64,000 bases of DNA from Pelobacter sp. GTDB taxonomy: Bacteria > Desulfobacterota > Desulfuromonadia > Geobacterales > Pseudopelobacteraceae. The DNA is taken from contig JAVBXN010000015.1 in the NCBI GenBank assembly GCA_030824515.1, positions 1-64,000 of the forward strand, given 5' to 3'. A program made the translations under genes and the position numbers. The notes below the pieces were generated by a model. It made no database searches and was not told where the DNA came from. It worked only from the letters and a program-made list of their open reading frames with translations. Within the stretch, counting starts at the first letter, position 1, and the number at the start of each line of letters is the position of its first letter. This document shows, piece after piece, positions 56,756-64,000 of this stretch.

Positions 56756-57592
56756 ATGACCAAGGACTCTGACAATAATAGCGATGACGGCATGCCTGTC
56801 CGCATACTCTGCGTTGATGACGAACGCAACGTACTGCGCGCCCTGGAACGTCTCTTTCTCGACGAGGATTACGAAATAGTTACCTGCGCATCCGGCGAAG
56901 AGGGCTTGCATACACTTGAAACCGGAGGCGATTTCCAGATCGTGATCTCAGATTACCGCATGCCGGGCATGAACGGCGTGGAATTTCTGAAACAGGTCTA
57001 TGCTCGCTGGCCGGAGACGGTGCGTATCGTTCTTTCCGGTTATGCCGACGCCGGCGCCATCGTGGACGCCATCAACCATGGCCATATTTACAAATTTATC
57101 CCCAAGCCCTGGAACGATGACGAACTGCATGTGACCATCACCAACTCGCTGGAACGCTACGCCTTGCGGAAGGAGAACGAGGAGCTGTTGCGGAAGCTGC
57201 AGGATTCCAACGAGGAGTTGTCCCTGTTGAACAACAATCTGGAACAGATGATCCAGGAACGCACTGTCAGCCTGGAACTGCACAACCGGGCGCTTACCTT
57301 TACCCAGGCCATGCTGGACAATTTGCCGGTGGCGGTGATGGGCGTTGACAGCAACGGCATGATCATCCAGTGTAACAGCTGCTGCCTGGAACTGCTGGCG
57401 CCGCTTCGGCAGGAGATCCTCGGCGAGAGTTGTTTCTCGCTGTTACCTCCCGAATTCGGTTCCAGCCTCCCCGATGGAGCGGCGGAACTCGGAATCTGGC
57501 TTGTGGGCGGACAACCGCTGCGTGTGAACGTGAAGTCCTTTCCCATCAACGATAACCGCGCATACGTGCTGGCTCTGCTGAAAACGGAATGA
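56756..57592 (+). CDS. REC-coiled-coil-PAS response regulator
   Basis: The 278-residue protein has a receiver domain (about 12-130) with the phosphoacceptor Asp66 in VISDYRMPGMNG and Lys in FIPKPWN, a coiled coil (about 140-175, ENEELLRKLQDSNEEL) and a PAS domain (about 180-275, PVAVMGVDSNGMIIQCN). It has no output DNA-binding or enzymatic domain, so it may work by protein contact. The gene starts 5 bases after the kinase gene and is followed by the MglA-type GTPase gene, its possible partner. Confidence 0.9.
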   Translation: MTKDSDNNSDDGMPVRILCVDDERNVLRALERLFLDEDYEIVTCASGEEGLHTLETGGDFQIVISDYRMPGMNGVEFLKQVYARWPETVRIVLSGYADAGAIVDAINHGHIYKFIPKPWNDDELHVTITNSLERYALRKENEELLRKLQDSNEELSLLNNNLEQMIQERTVSLELHNRALTFTQAMLDNLPVAVMGVDSNGMIIQCNSCCLELLAPLRQEILGESCFSLLPPEFGSSLPDGAAELGIWLVGGQPLRVNVKSFPINDNRAYVLALLKTE

Positions 57593-57631
57593 ACCGGTTG
57601 CTTTGGGGTGTAATAACCGTATGGTAACGTC

Positions 57632-58282
57632 ATGATCGAGTTTGATGAAAAAAATATGCGCATGGTGCTCAAACTGGTCTACTACGGTCCGGCGCAGTCG
57701 GGCAAGACCACCAACCTGCTCAGTCTGCACGACCTGCTCAATCAGGATGGCCGGGGCGAGCTGATGATGCTGGACACAACCGAGGACCGCACCATCTATT
57801 TCGACCTGCTCCCCTTTTTCTATGTCGCCCCCGGCGGGATGAAGATCAAGCTCAAGGTCTACACCGTGCCCGGCCAGGTGCGCCACGACGCCACGCGCAA
57901 GGCTGTCCTGCAGCGGGCCGACGGGGTTGTCTTCGTGGCCGATTCGCAGACGAGCCAGATGACCAATAATTTTGAAAGTTTCGATAACCTGGAACAGAAT
58001 CTCAAGCTGGTCGGGCTTGAAATAGAACGTACTCCACTGGTGTTGCAATTCAACAAGCGCGATCTGGGCGATATCGTCGGCGAGGACGATATCCGTGCCG
58101 CCTGGAGCCCTTCCGGCCTGCCGGTGCTTATGGCTTCGGCCATCAAGGGGGACGGGGTGCTGGAAACGTTCCGGGATGTGCTGGAGCGGACCTTCGACAA
58201 CGTCAATGCCCGCTACTGCCTGACCGCGCGCTATGGAGTAGACCGGGACGATTTCCTGACTGCGATTCTGAGGCCGGTATGA
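57632..58282 (+). CDS. MglA-like small GTPase
   Basis: The 216-residue Ras-like GTPase has Walker A GPAQSGKTTN (19-28), a TTEDRTIYFD region, TVPGQ (the DXXG position reads VPG as in MglA) and FNKRD (NKXD). MglA proteins in delta-proteobacteria set polarity of motility or signalling, usually with an MglB roadblock GAP. No MglB gene is in the window. It lies between a response regulator and a sensor kinase gene. A start at the second ATG (57659) is possible but shortens the first strand. Cytoplasmic. Confidence 0.9.
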   Translation: MIEFDEKNMRMVLKLVYYGPAQSGKTTNLLSLHDLLNQDGRGELMMLDTTEDRTIYFDLLPFFYVAPGGMKIKLKVYTVPGQVRHDATRKAVLQRADGVVFVADSQTSQMTNNFESFDNLEQNLKLVGLEIERTPLVLQFNKRDLGDIVGEDDIRAAWSPSGLPVLMASAIKGDGVLETFRDVLERTFDNVNARYCLTARYGVDRDDFLTAILRPV

Positions 58283-58301
58283 ACATGGGGGAAGTAAAGT
58301 A

Positions 58302-60284
58302 ATGGATCATGCTTCAATGAGCGACTACATGGCGCACGGATTCTGTTTTTCCTGGGAGCCGGGATTGGTCTGGCTGCATGTGGGCTCGGATATTCTTACC
58401 GGCCTGGCCTATTATGCGATAGCTGTCGCAATGGTCTATTTTGTCCATAAAAGAAGAGATGTGCCGTTCATTTGGGTATTTTTCCTGTTCGCGCTTTTTA
58501 TCCTGGCCTGCGGAACTACCCACTTTTTCGCGGCATATACCGTGTATCGTCCCGACTACTGGCCCGAGGGGTATCTGAAGGCCTTTACCACGGTGGTTTC
58601 GATTTTGGCGGCGATTGTATTCATACCGAAAATTCCGCAGATGTTATCCATGCCGAGCCAGGCAAAATCAGTCGCTGAGGTACAGAGACTTAATGCAGAA
58701 CTGCAGCGTAACAAGGAACGCCTGCAGTGTGTCGTGAACGTGCTGCAGTATGACGCCAAAAGCAAACAGGATTTGCTGGATTTTGCGCTGGATGAGGCGC
58801 TCAGTATGACATGCAGCAGCTATGGATACATCTACTATTACGACGAGGAAAAGAGACGATTTACCCTGAATTCATGGTCGCGTGACGTGATGCAGTCCTG
58901 CAACGTGGCCAACCCGGAAAGCCAGTATGAACTCGATAAGACCGGTATCTGGGGGGAGGCTGTCCGTCAGCGCCGGCCGATCATGGTCAATGACTTTGCC
59001 GCGCCCGACCCGCTCAAGAAAGGGTATCCGCAAGGGCATGTACATCTGACCCGCTTTCTGACCATTCCGCTGTTCGATCAGGGAAAGATCGTGGCGGTGG
59101 TTGGTGTGGCAAACAAGCAGGAGGAGTACGATGAGTCGGATGTTCTGCAGCTGACGCTGCTGATGGATGCCGTCTGGAAGGTCAGTGAACGCAAACGGAT
59201 CGAATCCGAGCTGCTGCACCAGTCGGCCCTGTTGCGGAGTATCATCGACTCGATTCCGGACCTGATCTTCTATAAGGACACCAACAGCGTTTATCTCGGC
59301 TGCAACAAGGCCTTCGAACGTTTTGCCGGACGACCGGAGCAGGAACAGGCGGGCAGGACCGATTTTGACTTCTTCGATCGGGAAGTGGCGGAGTTCTTCC
59401 GGCAGAAGGATTGTGAGATGCTGGAGTGTGGTCAGGCGCGCAGCAACGAGGAGTGGATTACCTATCCGGACGGACGCAAGGTCCTGCTGGATACGCTCAA
59501 AACGCCTTTCTGGGGGGCTGACGGCACCCAGTTGGGGCTGGTCGGCATCAGTCGCGACATTACCGAGCGTAAGGAGAAGGAGCGGGAAATCGAGGCCAAG
59601 AACGCCGAGCTGGAGCGTTTCATCTATACCGTTTCACACGATCTGAAGAGCCCGCTGGTGACGATCACCTCCTTCCTGGGGTACCTGGAGACAGACATCA
59701 AAATCGCCGATGTCGCCCGTATTCAGCAGGATATCGGTTATATCCGCACCGCTGCCGACAAGATGGGGCAGCTGCTGTCCGAACTTCTGGAGCTTTCGCG
59801 GGTAGGGCGTGTCATCGCCAATCCTGTGCTGGTTGACTTTCAGGAGTTGGTACGGGAAGCACTGCAGCTGGTTGCGGGGCACATCAGCGAGCGGGGTGTG
59901 CAGGTGACGGTTGCCCAAACCCCGCTCCTGCTCCATGCCGACCGGTCGCGTCTGGTTGAAATCTGGCAGAACCTGGTGGAAAACGCCGTCAAGTACATGG
60001 GGGATCAACCCCGGCCGTGCATAGAGATCGGTGTGGAACTGCAGGGGGAAACCCCGCTCTTTTTCGTGAGGGATAACGGACTGGGGGTAGAGGCCCGCTA
60101 TGCCGAAAAGATTTTCGGACTGTTCGAGAAGCTCGACAGGCAGAGCGAGGGGACCGGGTTGGGGCTGGCATTGGTCAAACGGATCGTGGAGATGTACGGC
60201 GGCACGATCCGGGTGGAGTCGGAAGGTCCGGGACATGGCTCCTGTTTCCGGTTCACGTTGCCGGAAGCTCTGAAGAGTGAGTAA
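58302..60284 (+). CDS. Ethylene-receptor-like sensor histidine kinase
   Basis: The 660-residue protein has an N-terminal three-helix membrane domain with Asp30, Tyr37, Cys70 and His74. These have the same spacing as the ligand and copper residues (D25, Y32, C65, H69) of plant ETR1, seen here as HVGSDILTGLAYYA and ILACGTTHFF. Next come a GAF domain (about 145-290), a PAS domain (about 300-420, SIPDLIFYKDTNSVYLGC) and a kinase core with His446 in VSHDLKSPLVTI and HATPase LGLALVKRIVEMYGG. Ethylene or another copper-bound ligand could be the signal. Bacterial members are known from cyanobacteria. Confidence 0.88.
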   Translation: MDHASMSDYMAHGFCFSWEPGLVWLHVGSDILTGLAYYAIAVAMVYFVHKRRDVPFIWVFFLFALFILACGTTHFFAAYTVYRPDYWPEGYLKAFTTVVSILAAIVFIPKIPQMLSMPSQAKSVAEVQRLNAELQRNKERLQCVVNVLQYDAKSKQDLLDFALDEALSMTCSSYGYIYYYDEEKRRFTLNSWSRDVMQSCNVANPESQYELDKTGIWGEAVRQRRPIMVNDFAAPDPLKKGYPQGHVHLTRFLTIPLFDQGKIVAVVGVANKQEEYDESDVLQLTLLMDAVWKVSERKRIESELLHQSALLRSIIDSIPDLIFYKDTNSVYLGCNKAFERFAGRPEQEQAGRTDFDFFDREVAEFFRQKDCEMLECGQARSNEEWITYPDGRKVLLDTLKTPFWGADGTQLGLVGISRDITERKEKEREIEAKNAELERFIYTVSHDLKSPLVTITSFLGYLETDIKIADVARIQQDIGYIRTAADKMGQLLSELLELSRVGRVIANPVLVDFQELVREALQLVAGHISERGVQVTVAQTPLLLHADRSRLVEIWQNLVENAVKYMGDQPRPCIEIGVELQGETPLFFVRDNGLGVEARYAEKIFGLFEKLDRQSEGTGLGLALVKRIVEMYGGTIRVESEGPGHGSCFRFTLPEALKSE

Positions 60285-60317
60285 CTGCCATGAGTCAAGT
60301 CGAACCGGAGTGAGCCA

Positions 60318-63110
60318 TTGAATTTGCCAAGTGACAGAGAGCCCGCGCTAACACCGATGTCAGGTGACTTCATCCACCGGCTTGTCATGATCGGCGGTGG
60401 AATAGCGGCGGTCATCGGTTGCATCGCTATGCTGGGATGGCTGCTGGCCCTGCCGCGTCTGACCAGCCTGGGCCAGGGTTTGATTCCGATGGCGCCCAGC
60501 ACGGCCGCTCTGTTCATAGCCTATGGAACCGCTCTCCTGCTGGTCCGCCGCTCGACATGTAACCGTCGAACGATGCTGATTCTCCATTCCATCTTTACCA
60601 TCGGGGCGCTGATCTCGGTGGCTCTGTTCTTTCTTTCCATCAACGGAGTCTTTCTTTCCGCGGAACATTTGGGGTTCAAGGTGATGGGAGCCGTGGAGGG
60701 ATCTCCCATTGGACACATGTCGCCGATAACCGCTTTTACCTTTCTGCTGATCAGTCTGGCGTACCTGACGGCAATAACTGTGCGCCAATCCGGGGACTGG
60801 CGGGGAGTAACAGCCTGGTGGCTGGCAATTATGGTGATTGTTGCCTACGTGATGCTGATACTGGCCTATCTCTTCGGAACCCCGATGTTCTACGGTGGTA
60901 CTTTCATTCCTCCGGCGGCGCCCACCAGCCTGGCTTTCCTGGCTCTCGGATTTGCCCTGCTGGCGCTGGCGCAGCCGCTGGCCTGGCCGGGAACAGGTCG
61001 AAGCGGCCAGGATGCCATGCGCTACCCTTCCAAAGTCCTGCTGATAGCCTTTCTGCTGCTGGCGGCCGGGATCATCTCCGCCGGTTACTATTATCACCGT
61101 AAGCAGGAGAAACACTACCTGTCCGAGGTTGAACGCCAGCTATCCGCCATTGCCGACCTTAAAATGGGCGAATTGCTGCTCTGGCGCGAGGAACGTCTGG
61201 CGGATGCCGCCCTTTTCCACAATAACATCGCCTTTGCAAACCTGGTGAAGAGCGTAATCAAACATCCCGGGGCGCAACAGCCCTTCCGGGAAATCAAGGC
61301 GTGGGGCGTCGCTCTCAAATCAAAACGCAATTACAACAGGATTTTCCTGCTGGACACCCTCGGCGCGAGCAGTTGGTCGTATCCCGAGTCCGCCTCGGAG
61401 CCGCTTTCCAGGCATGTGCGCCAAAAGGCGCTCGAATCCCTGCGGACCGGGCGGATCACGGTTGCCGATTTTTATCGCAACGAAATCAGCGGCAGGATCT
61501 ATCTGAGCATTCTGGTTCCGGTTTTTGATCCGGTCCGGGCGAGTGAACCGCTGGGTGTGATTGTGATGCGGATCGATCCGGAGAAATACCTTTATCCGTT
61601 CATCAAACGCTGGCCTGTCAGCAGCGCCAGCGCCGAAACGCTGCTGGTGCGCAGGGAAGGCAACGCGGCTCTCTTCCTGAATGAACTCAGGTTCAAAAAG
61701 GATTCGGCGCTGAATCTCAGCGTCCCACTGCAAAAAACAGAGGTCCCGGCGGTGATGGCAGCCCTGGGGCGCGAGGGTGTCGTGCGGGGTATTGATTACC
61801 GTGGTCACCCCGTGCTGGCGGCACTACGCTCTATTCCGGATTCTCCCTGGCGCCTGGTGACCCGCATGGATGTGGAAGAAGTGTATGCGCCGATGCGGGA
61901 ACGACTCTGGATAACGGTGTTCCTGGCAGGAGCCATGCTGCTTGCCGCCGGCACGGGTGTCGGTTTTGTCTGGCGGCGGCAGAGCAGTCAATTCTATCGG
62001 GACAAGTACGAGGCCGAGTTGAAACGGGTCGAGCTGGAGGAGAGGTTGACCAGGATCGCCGCCAATCTGCCGGGCGCTATTTTCCAGCTTCAGCTGCGTC
62101 CTGACGGCGTCTCCTGCCTGCCCTACGCCAGCAGCGGACTGGAGGAGCTTTACGGCGTGCTGCCCGGGGATGTCGTCCTGGAGACTTCCCGGCTGTTTGC
62201 CGTGATCCATCCCGATGACTCGCCCCGGGTGAGCGCCACGATCCTGGAGTCCGCCCGCACCCTGACGGCATGGCACAGCGAACACCGGGTAATCCATCCC
62301 GAACGGGGCCCAATCTGGGTGGAGGGGAGCGCCACGCCGGAACTAAAGCCTGACGGCAGTGTGCTGTTACATGGTTTCCTGGCCGAAATTACCGGGCGCA
62401 AGCAGAAAGAGCGGGAGATAGAGAAAAAAAACAGCGAGCTGGAGCGTTTTACCTACACAGTCTCCCATGATTTGAAGAGTCCGCTGGTGACCATCAAAAC
62501 CTTCATGGGATACCTGGAGGAAGATATCAGGTTCCGGAATGAGGACCGCATCCAACAGGACCTCGGATTCATGCACAATGCCGCCGACAAGATGTCGCAA
62601 CTGCTCGATGAACTGCTGGAGTTGTCGCGTGTCGGCCGTCTCAGCAATCCTCCCGAGGAGGTTGCCTTCCGGGATCTGGCCCGGGAAGCGGTCAGCCTGG
62701 ATGCGGGCAGGATCAGCGAACGGGGGGTGGCAGTGGAGATTGGTGATACAGCGCTTGTCCTGGTTGGTGACCGGTCGCGACTGGTCGAGATCTGGCAGAA
62801 CCTGGTTGAAAATGCCTGCAAGTTCATGGGTGATCAGGAATACCCCCGCATCGAGATCGGAGTCGAAGGCAGTGGTCACGAGACGATCTTCTTCGTCAGG
62901 GATAACGGTATCGGCATTGATCCGCGCTTTCACTCCAAGGTGTTCGGCCTGTTTGAAAAGCTGGAAGTGGGTGGCGACGGCACCGGACTTGGGCTGGCGC
63001 TGGTCAAACGGATCGTGGAACTGTATGATGGAACGATCCGGGTCGAATCGGACGGGACCGGTAAGGGCACCACGATTTTCTTTACCCTGCCGTCGGCAGT
63101 GAAACCTTGA
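60318..63110 (+). CDS. Membrane sensor histidine kinase with PAS domain
   Basis: The 930-residue protein starts at a TTG (60318, CGGAG upstream). The N-terminal region (about 20-250) has several membrane helices resembling a MASE-type sensor. A further helix (about 235-255) precedes a Cache-like extracellular domain (about 260-535), then another helix (about 535-560), PAS (about 570-690) and a kinase core with His717 in VSHDLKSPLVTIKTF and an HATPase with FVRDNGIGIDPRFHSKVF. Its kinase core closely resembles that of the previous kinase gene, so they are paralogues. It is followed by an Rcp1-like regulator gene. Confidence 0.9.
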   Translation: MNLPSDREPALTPMSGDFIHRLVMIGGGIAAVIGCIAMLGWLLALPRLTSLGQGLIPMAPSTAALFIAYGTALLLVRRSTCNRRTMLILHSIFTIGALISVALFFLSINGVFLSAEHLGFKVMGAVEGSPIGHMSPITAFTFLLISLAYLTAITVRQSGDWRGVTAWWLAIMVIVAYVMLILAYLFGTPMFYGGTFIPPAAPTSLAFLALGFALLALAQPLAWPGTGRSGQDAMRYPSKVLLIAFLLLAAGIISAGYYYHRKQEKHYLSEVERQLSAIADLKMGELLLWREERLADAALFHNNIAFANLVKSVIKHPGAQQPFREIKAWGVALKSKRNYNRIFLLDTLGASSWSYPESASEPLSRHVRQKALESLRTGRITVADFYRNEISGRIYLSILVPVFDPVRASEPLGVIVMRIDPEKYLYPFIKRWPVSSASAETLLVRREGNAALFLNELRFKKDSALNLSVPLQKTEVPAVMAALGREGVVRGIDYRGHPVLAALRSIPDSPWRLVTRMDVEEVYAPMRERLWITVFLAGAMLLAAGTGVGFVWRRQSSQFYRDKYEAELKRVELEERLTRIAANLPGAIFQLQLRPDGVSCLPYASSGLEELYGVLPGDVVLETSRLFAVIHPDDSPRVSATILESARTLTAWHSEHRVIHPERGPIWVEGSATPELKPDGSVLLHGFLAEITGRKQKEREIEKKNSELERFTYTVSHDLKSPLVTIKTFMGYLEEDIRFRNEDRIQQDLGFMHNAADKMSQLLDELLELSRVGRLSNPPEEVAFRDLAREAVSLDAGRISERGVAVEIGDTALVLVGDRSRLVEIWQNLVENACKFMGDQEYPRIEIGVEGSGHETIFFVRDNGIGIDPRFHSKVFGLFEKLEVGGDGTGLGLALVKRIVELYDGTIRVESDGTGKGTTIFFTLPSAVKP

Positions 63111-63123
63111 AAGGAGTCAACAT

Positions 63124-63573
63124 ATGCACGGCGAACCGATTACCATTTTGCTGGTGGAGGACGATCAGGCCCACGCCGAGATCGTGCGCAGGAATTTTGA
63201 AAAGTCCCGGATTGCCAACCGGCTGATCCATGTGTCCGACGGCCAGGCGGCACTGGACTACCTGTACGGTCGCGAGGCCTTCAGCGATCCGTTGCAGGCT
63301 CCACGGCCGGGATTGGTCCTGCTCGATCTGCGCCTGCCCAAGATCGATGGGCTGGAGGTTCTCAGGACCATCAAGGCCGATGCGTTACTGAGCCAGATCC
63401 CGGTGGTAATCCTGACAACCTCGGCGGCCGAGTCGGACGTTGCCCGGGCATACGACAGCCATGCCAACAGTTACCTGGTCAAACCGGTCGATTTCAGCCA
63501 GTTCATAGAGCTGATGGAAGTGCTCGGCTATTATTGGCTGGTTTGGAATCAGCATCCAAAATCCGAGGAGTGA
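63124..63573 (+). CDS. Single-domain response regulator (Rcp1-like)
   Basis: The 149-residue receiver has ILLVEDDQAHAEI, the phosphoacceptor Asp68 in LVLLDLRLPKIDG and the Lys in YLVKPVDF. It carries the longer loop before the beta-3 strand typical of Rcp1/phytochrome-type regulators (QAALDYLYGREAFSD). It has no output domain. It is probably phosphorylated by the kinase encoded 13 bases upstream. A good AAAGGAG site precedes it. It may act as a phosphate shuttle to the next regulator. Confidence 0.92.
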   Translation: MHGEPITILLVEDDQAHAEIVRRNFEKSRIANRLIHVSDGQAALDYLYGREAFSDPLQAPRPGLVLLDLRLPKIDGLEVLRTIKADALLSQIPVVILTTSAAESDVARAYDSHANSYLVKPVDFSQFIELMEVLGYYWLVWNQHPKSEE

Positions 63574-63584
63574 AGGGGAAGCGG

Positions 63585-64000
63585 ATGGATACGGAACAGC
63601 TTGATATCCTGGTCGTGGAGGATGACGCCGCCCATGCGGAAGCCATTCGCCGGGCCTTCAGCGCGAACGGCGTCAATGTTGCGCTCACACTGGTAGCCAC
63701 GTTGAGGGAGTTTCGCGACAGGGCGGCGCGGAATCCGCCCGATATCGCCATCATGGATCTCAATCTGCCCGACGGCCGGGCCGTGGAGGTAATGACCTAC
63801 CCCCCTGAAAACGGGGCTTTCCCGATCCTGCTGATGACCAGCTACGGCAACGAACGTGTCGCGGTCGAAACGATCAAGTCCGGGGCCATCGACTACATCG
63901 TCAAGTCGCCCGAAACTTTCGCCAGCATGCCACGCACAGTGGAACGCGCCCTGCGGGAGTGGCGCCTGCTGGTTGACCGTAAACGGGCCGAACAGGAAAT
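63585..64000 (+). CDS. Response regulator/hybrid protein, cut by window end
   Basis: The frame opens at the ATG at 63585, after GGGGAAG, and runs past the window end (138 codons seen). The receiver domain has ILVVEDDAAHAEA, Asp58 in IMDLNLPDG and the Lys in YIVKSPETF. The following region (VERALREWRLLVDRKRAEQE) is a linker helix of the type that leads into PAS or kinase domains, so the whole protein may be a hybrid kinase. It is 11 bases from the Rcp1-like gene. The output domain cannot be seen. Confidence 0.85.
   Translation, partial: MDTEQLDILVVEDDAAHAEAIRRAFSANGVNVALTLVATLREFRDRAARNPPDIAIMDLNLPDGRAVEVMTYPPENGAFPILLMTSYGNERVAVETIKSGAIDYIVKSPETFASMPRTVERALREWRLLVDRKRAEQE

Overview
The window looks like chromosome of a Geobacter/Pelobacter-type member of the Desulfuromonadales (former Deltaproteobacteria). 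The signs are a secreted octaheme c-type cytochrome, an aldehyde:ferredoxin oxidoreductase of the tungsten family, an HpnN-like hopanoid RND transporter, an LplT-PlsC-Aas fusion, large PAS-rich sensor kinases with an MglA-type GTPase, candidate sigma-54 promoters, and several families of intergenic inverted repeats. I see no rRNA, tRNA, CRISPR array, prophage or insertion sequence. The taxonomic call is inference from gene content.

Layout. 1-4.8 kb, minus strand: secreted proteins (a partial exported protein, a PpiC-type isomerase, a subtilisin-like protease, an octaheme cytochrome), then about 1 kb of AT-rich DNA. 5.7-14.5 kb: HpnN-like transporter, YjbQ, a second PpiC isomerase with a Pro/Ala-rich secreted protein, and cydDC. 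14.6-18.5 kb: an aldehyde oxidoreductase (AOR) followed by a small zinc-ribbon protein, an unknown protein, a MoaD-like and a MoeB/ThiF-like protein. 18.7-27.2 kb: a mycofactocin locus in the order mftA-mftB-mftC-OYE/FadH-like-etfA-fixC-fixX-etfB-mftF, nearly all genes overlapping or nearly so. 27.5-34.5 kb: Nudix hydrolase, MFS transporter, an unusual P-loop ATPase, a DHH phosphoesterase and glpKD. 34.7-39.4 kb: a Lys/Ala-rich secreted protein, a metallo-beta-lactamase-fold protein, a YefM-YoeB toxin-antitoxin pair with a recognisable operator, a toxin remnant, a membrane protein and an exported glutaredoxin-like fusion. 39.5-46.4 kb: a flotillin/SPFH protein with five tandem 74-residue repeats, an M48 peptidase, a YjgN/DUF898 protein and small proteins. 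46.6-53 kb: the LplT-PlsC-Aas fusion, an amidohydrolase and a sigma-54 activator. 53.2-64 kb, plus strand: a signalling cluster of three sensor kinases (one with an ethylene-receptor-like copper-site signature), an MglA-like GTPase and three response regulators, the last cut by the window end.

The most notable system is the mycofactocin locus. It has a precursor peptide ending in IDGICGVY, MftB, the radical SAM enzyme MftC and the glycosyltransferase MftF. Interleaved are an old-yellow-enzyme/enoate-reductase-like protein and a complete ETF plus ETF:quinone oxidoreductase set. MftD, MftE, a regulator of the MftR type and a mycofactocin-dependent dehydrogenase are not in the window. With the AOR module next door, a reasonable inference is anaerobic alcohol-to-aldehyde-to-acid oxidation, with redox-cofactor electrons reaching the quinone pool through ETF and FixCX. 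A sigma-54-like promoter and an upstream dyad precede mftA.

A second theme is repeat invasion. At least five kinds of inverted repeat occupy intergenic regions. One GC-rich type is also inserted in frame inside the Aas-like gene, a related tract forms the N-terminus of GlpD, and two genes have stop codons lying within repeats.
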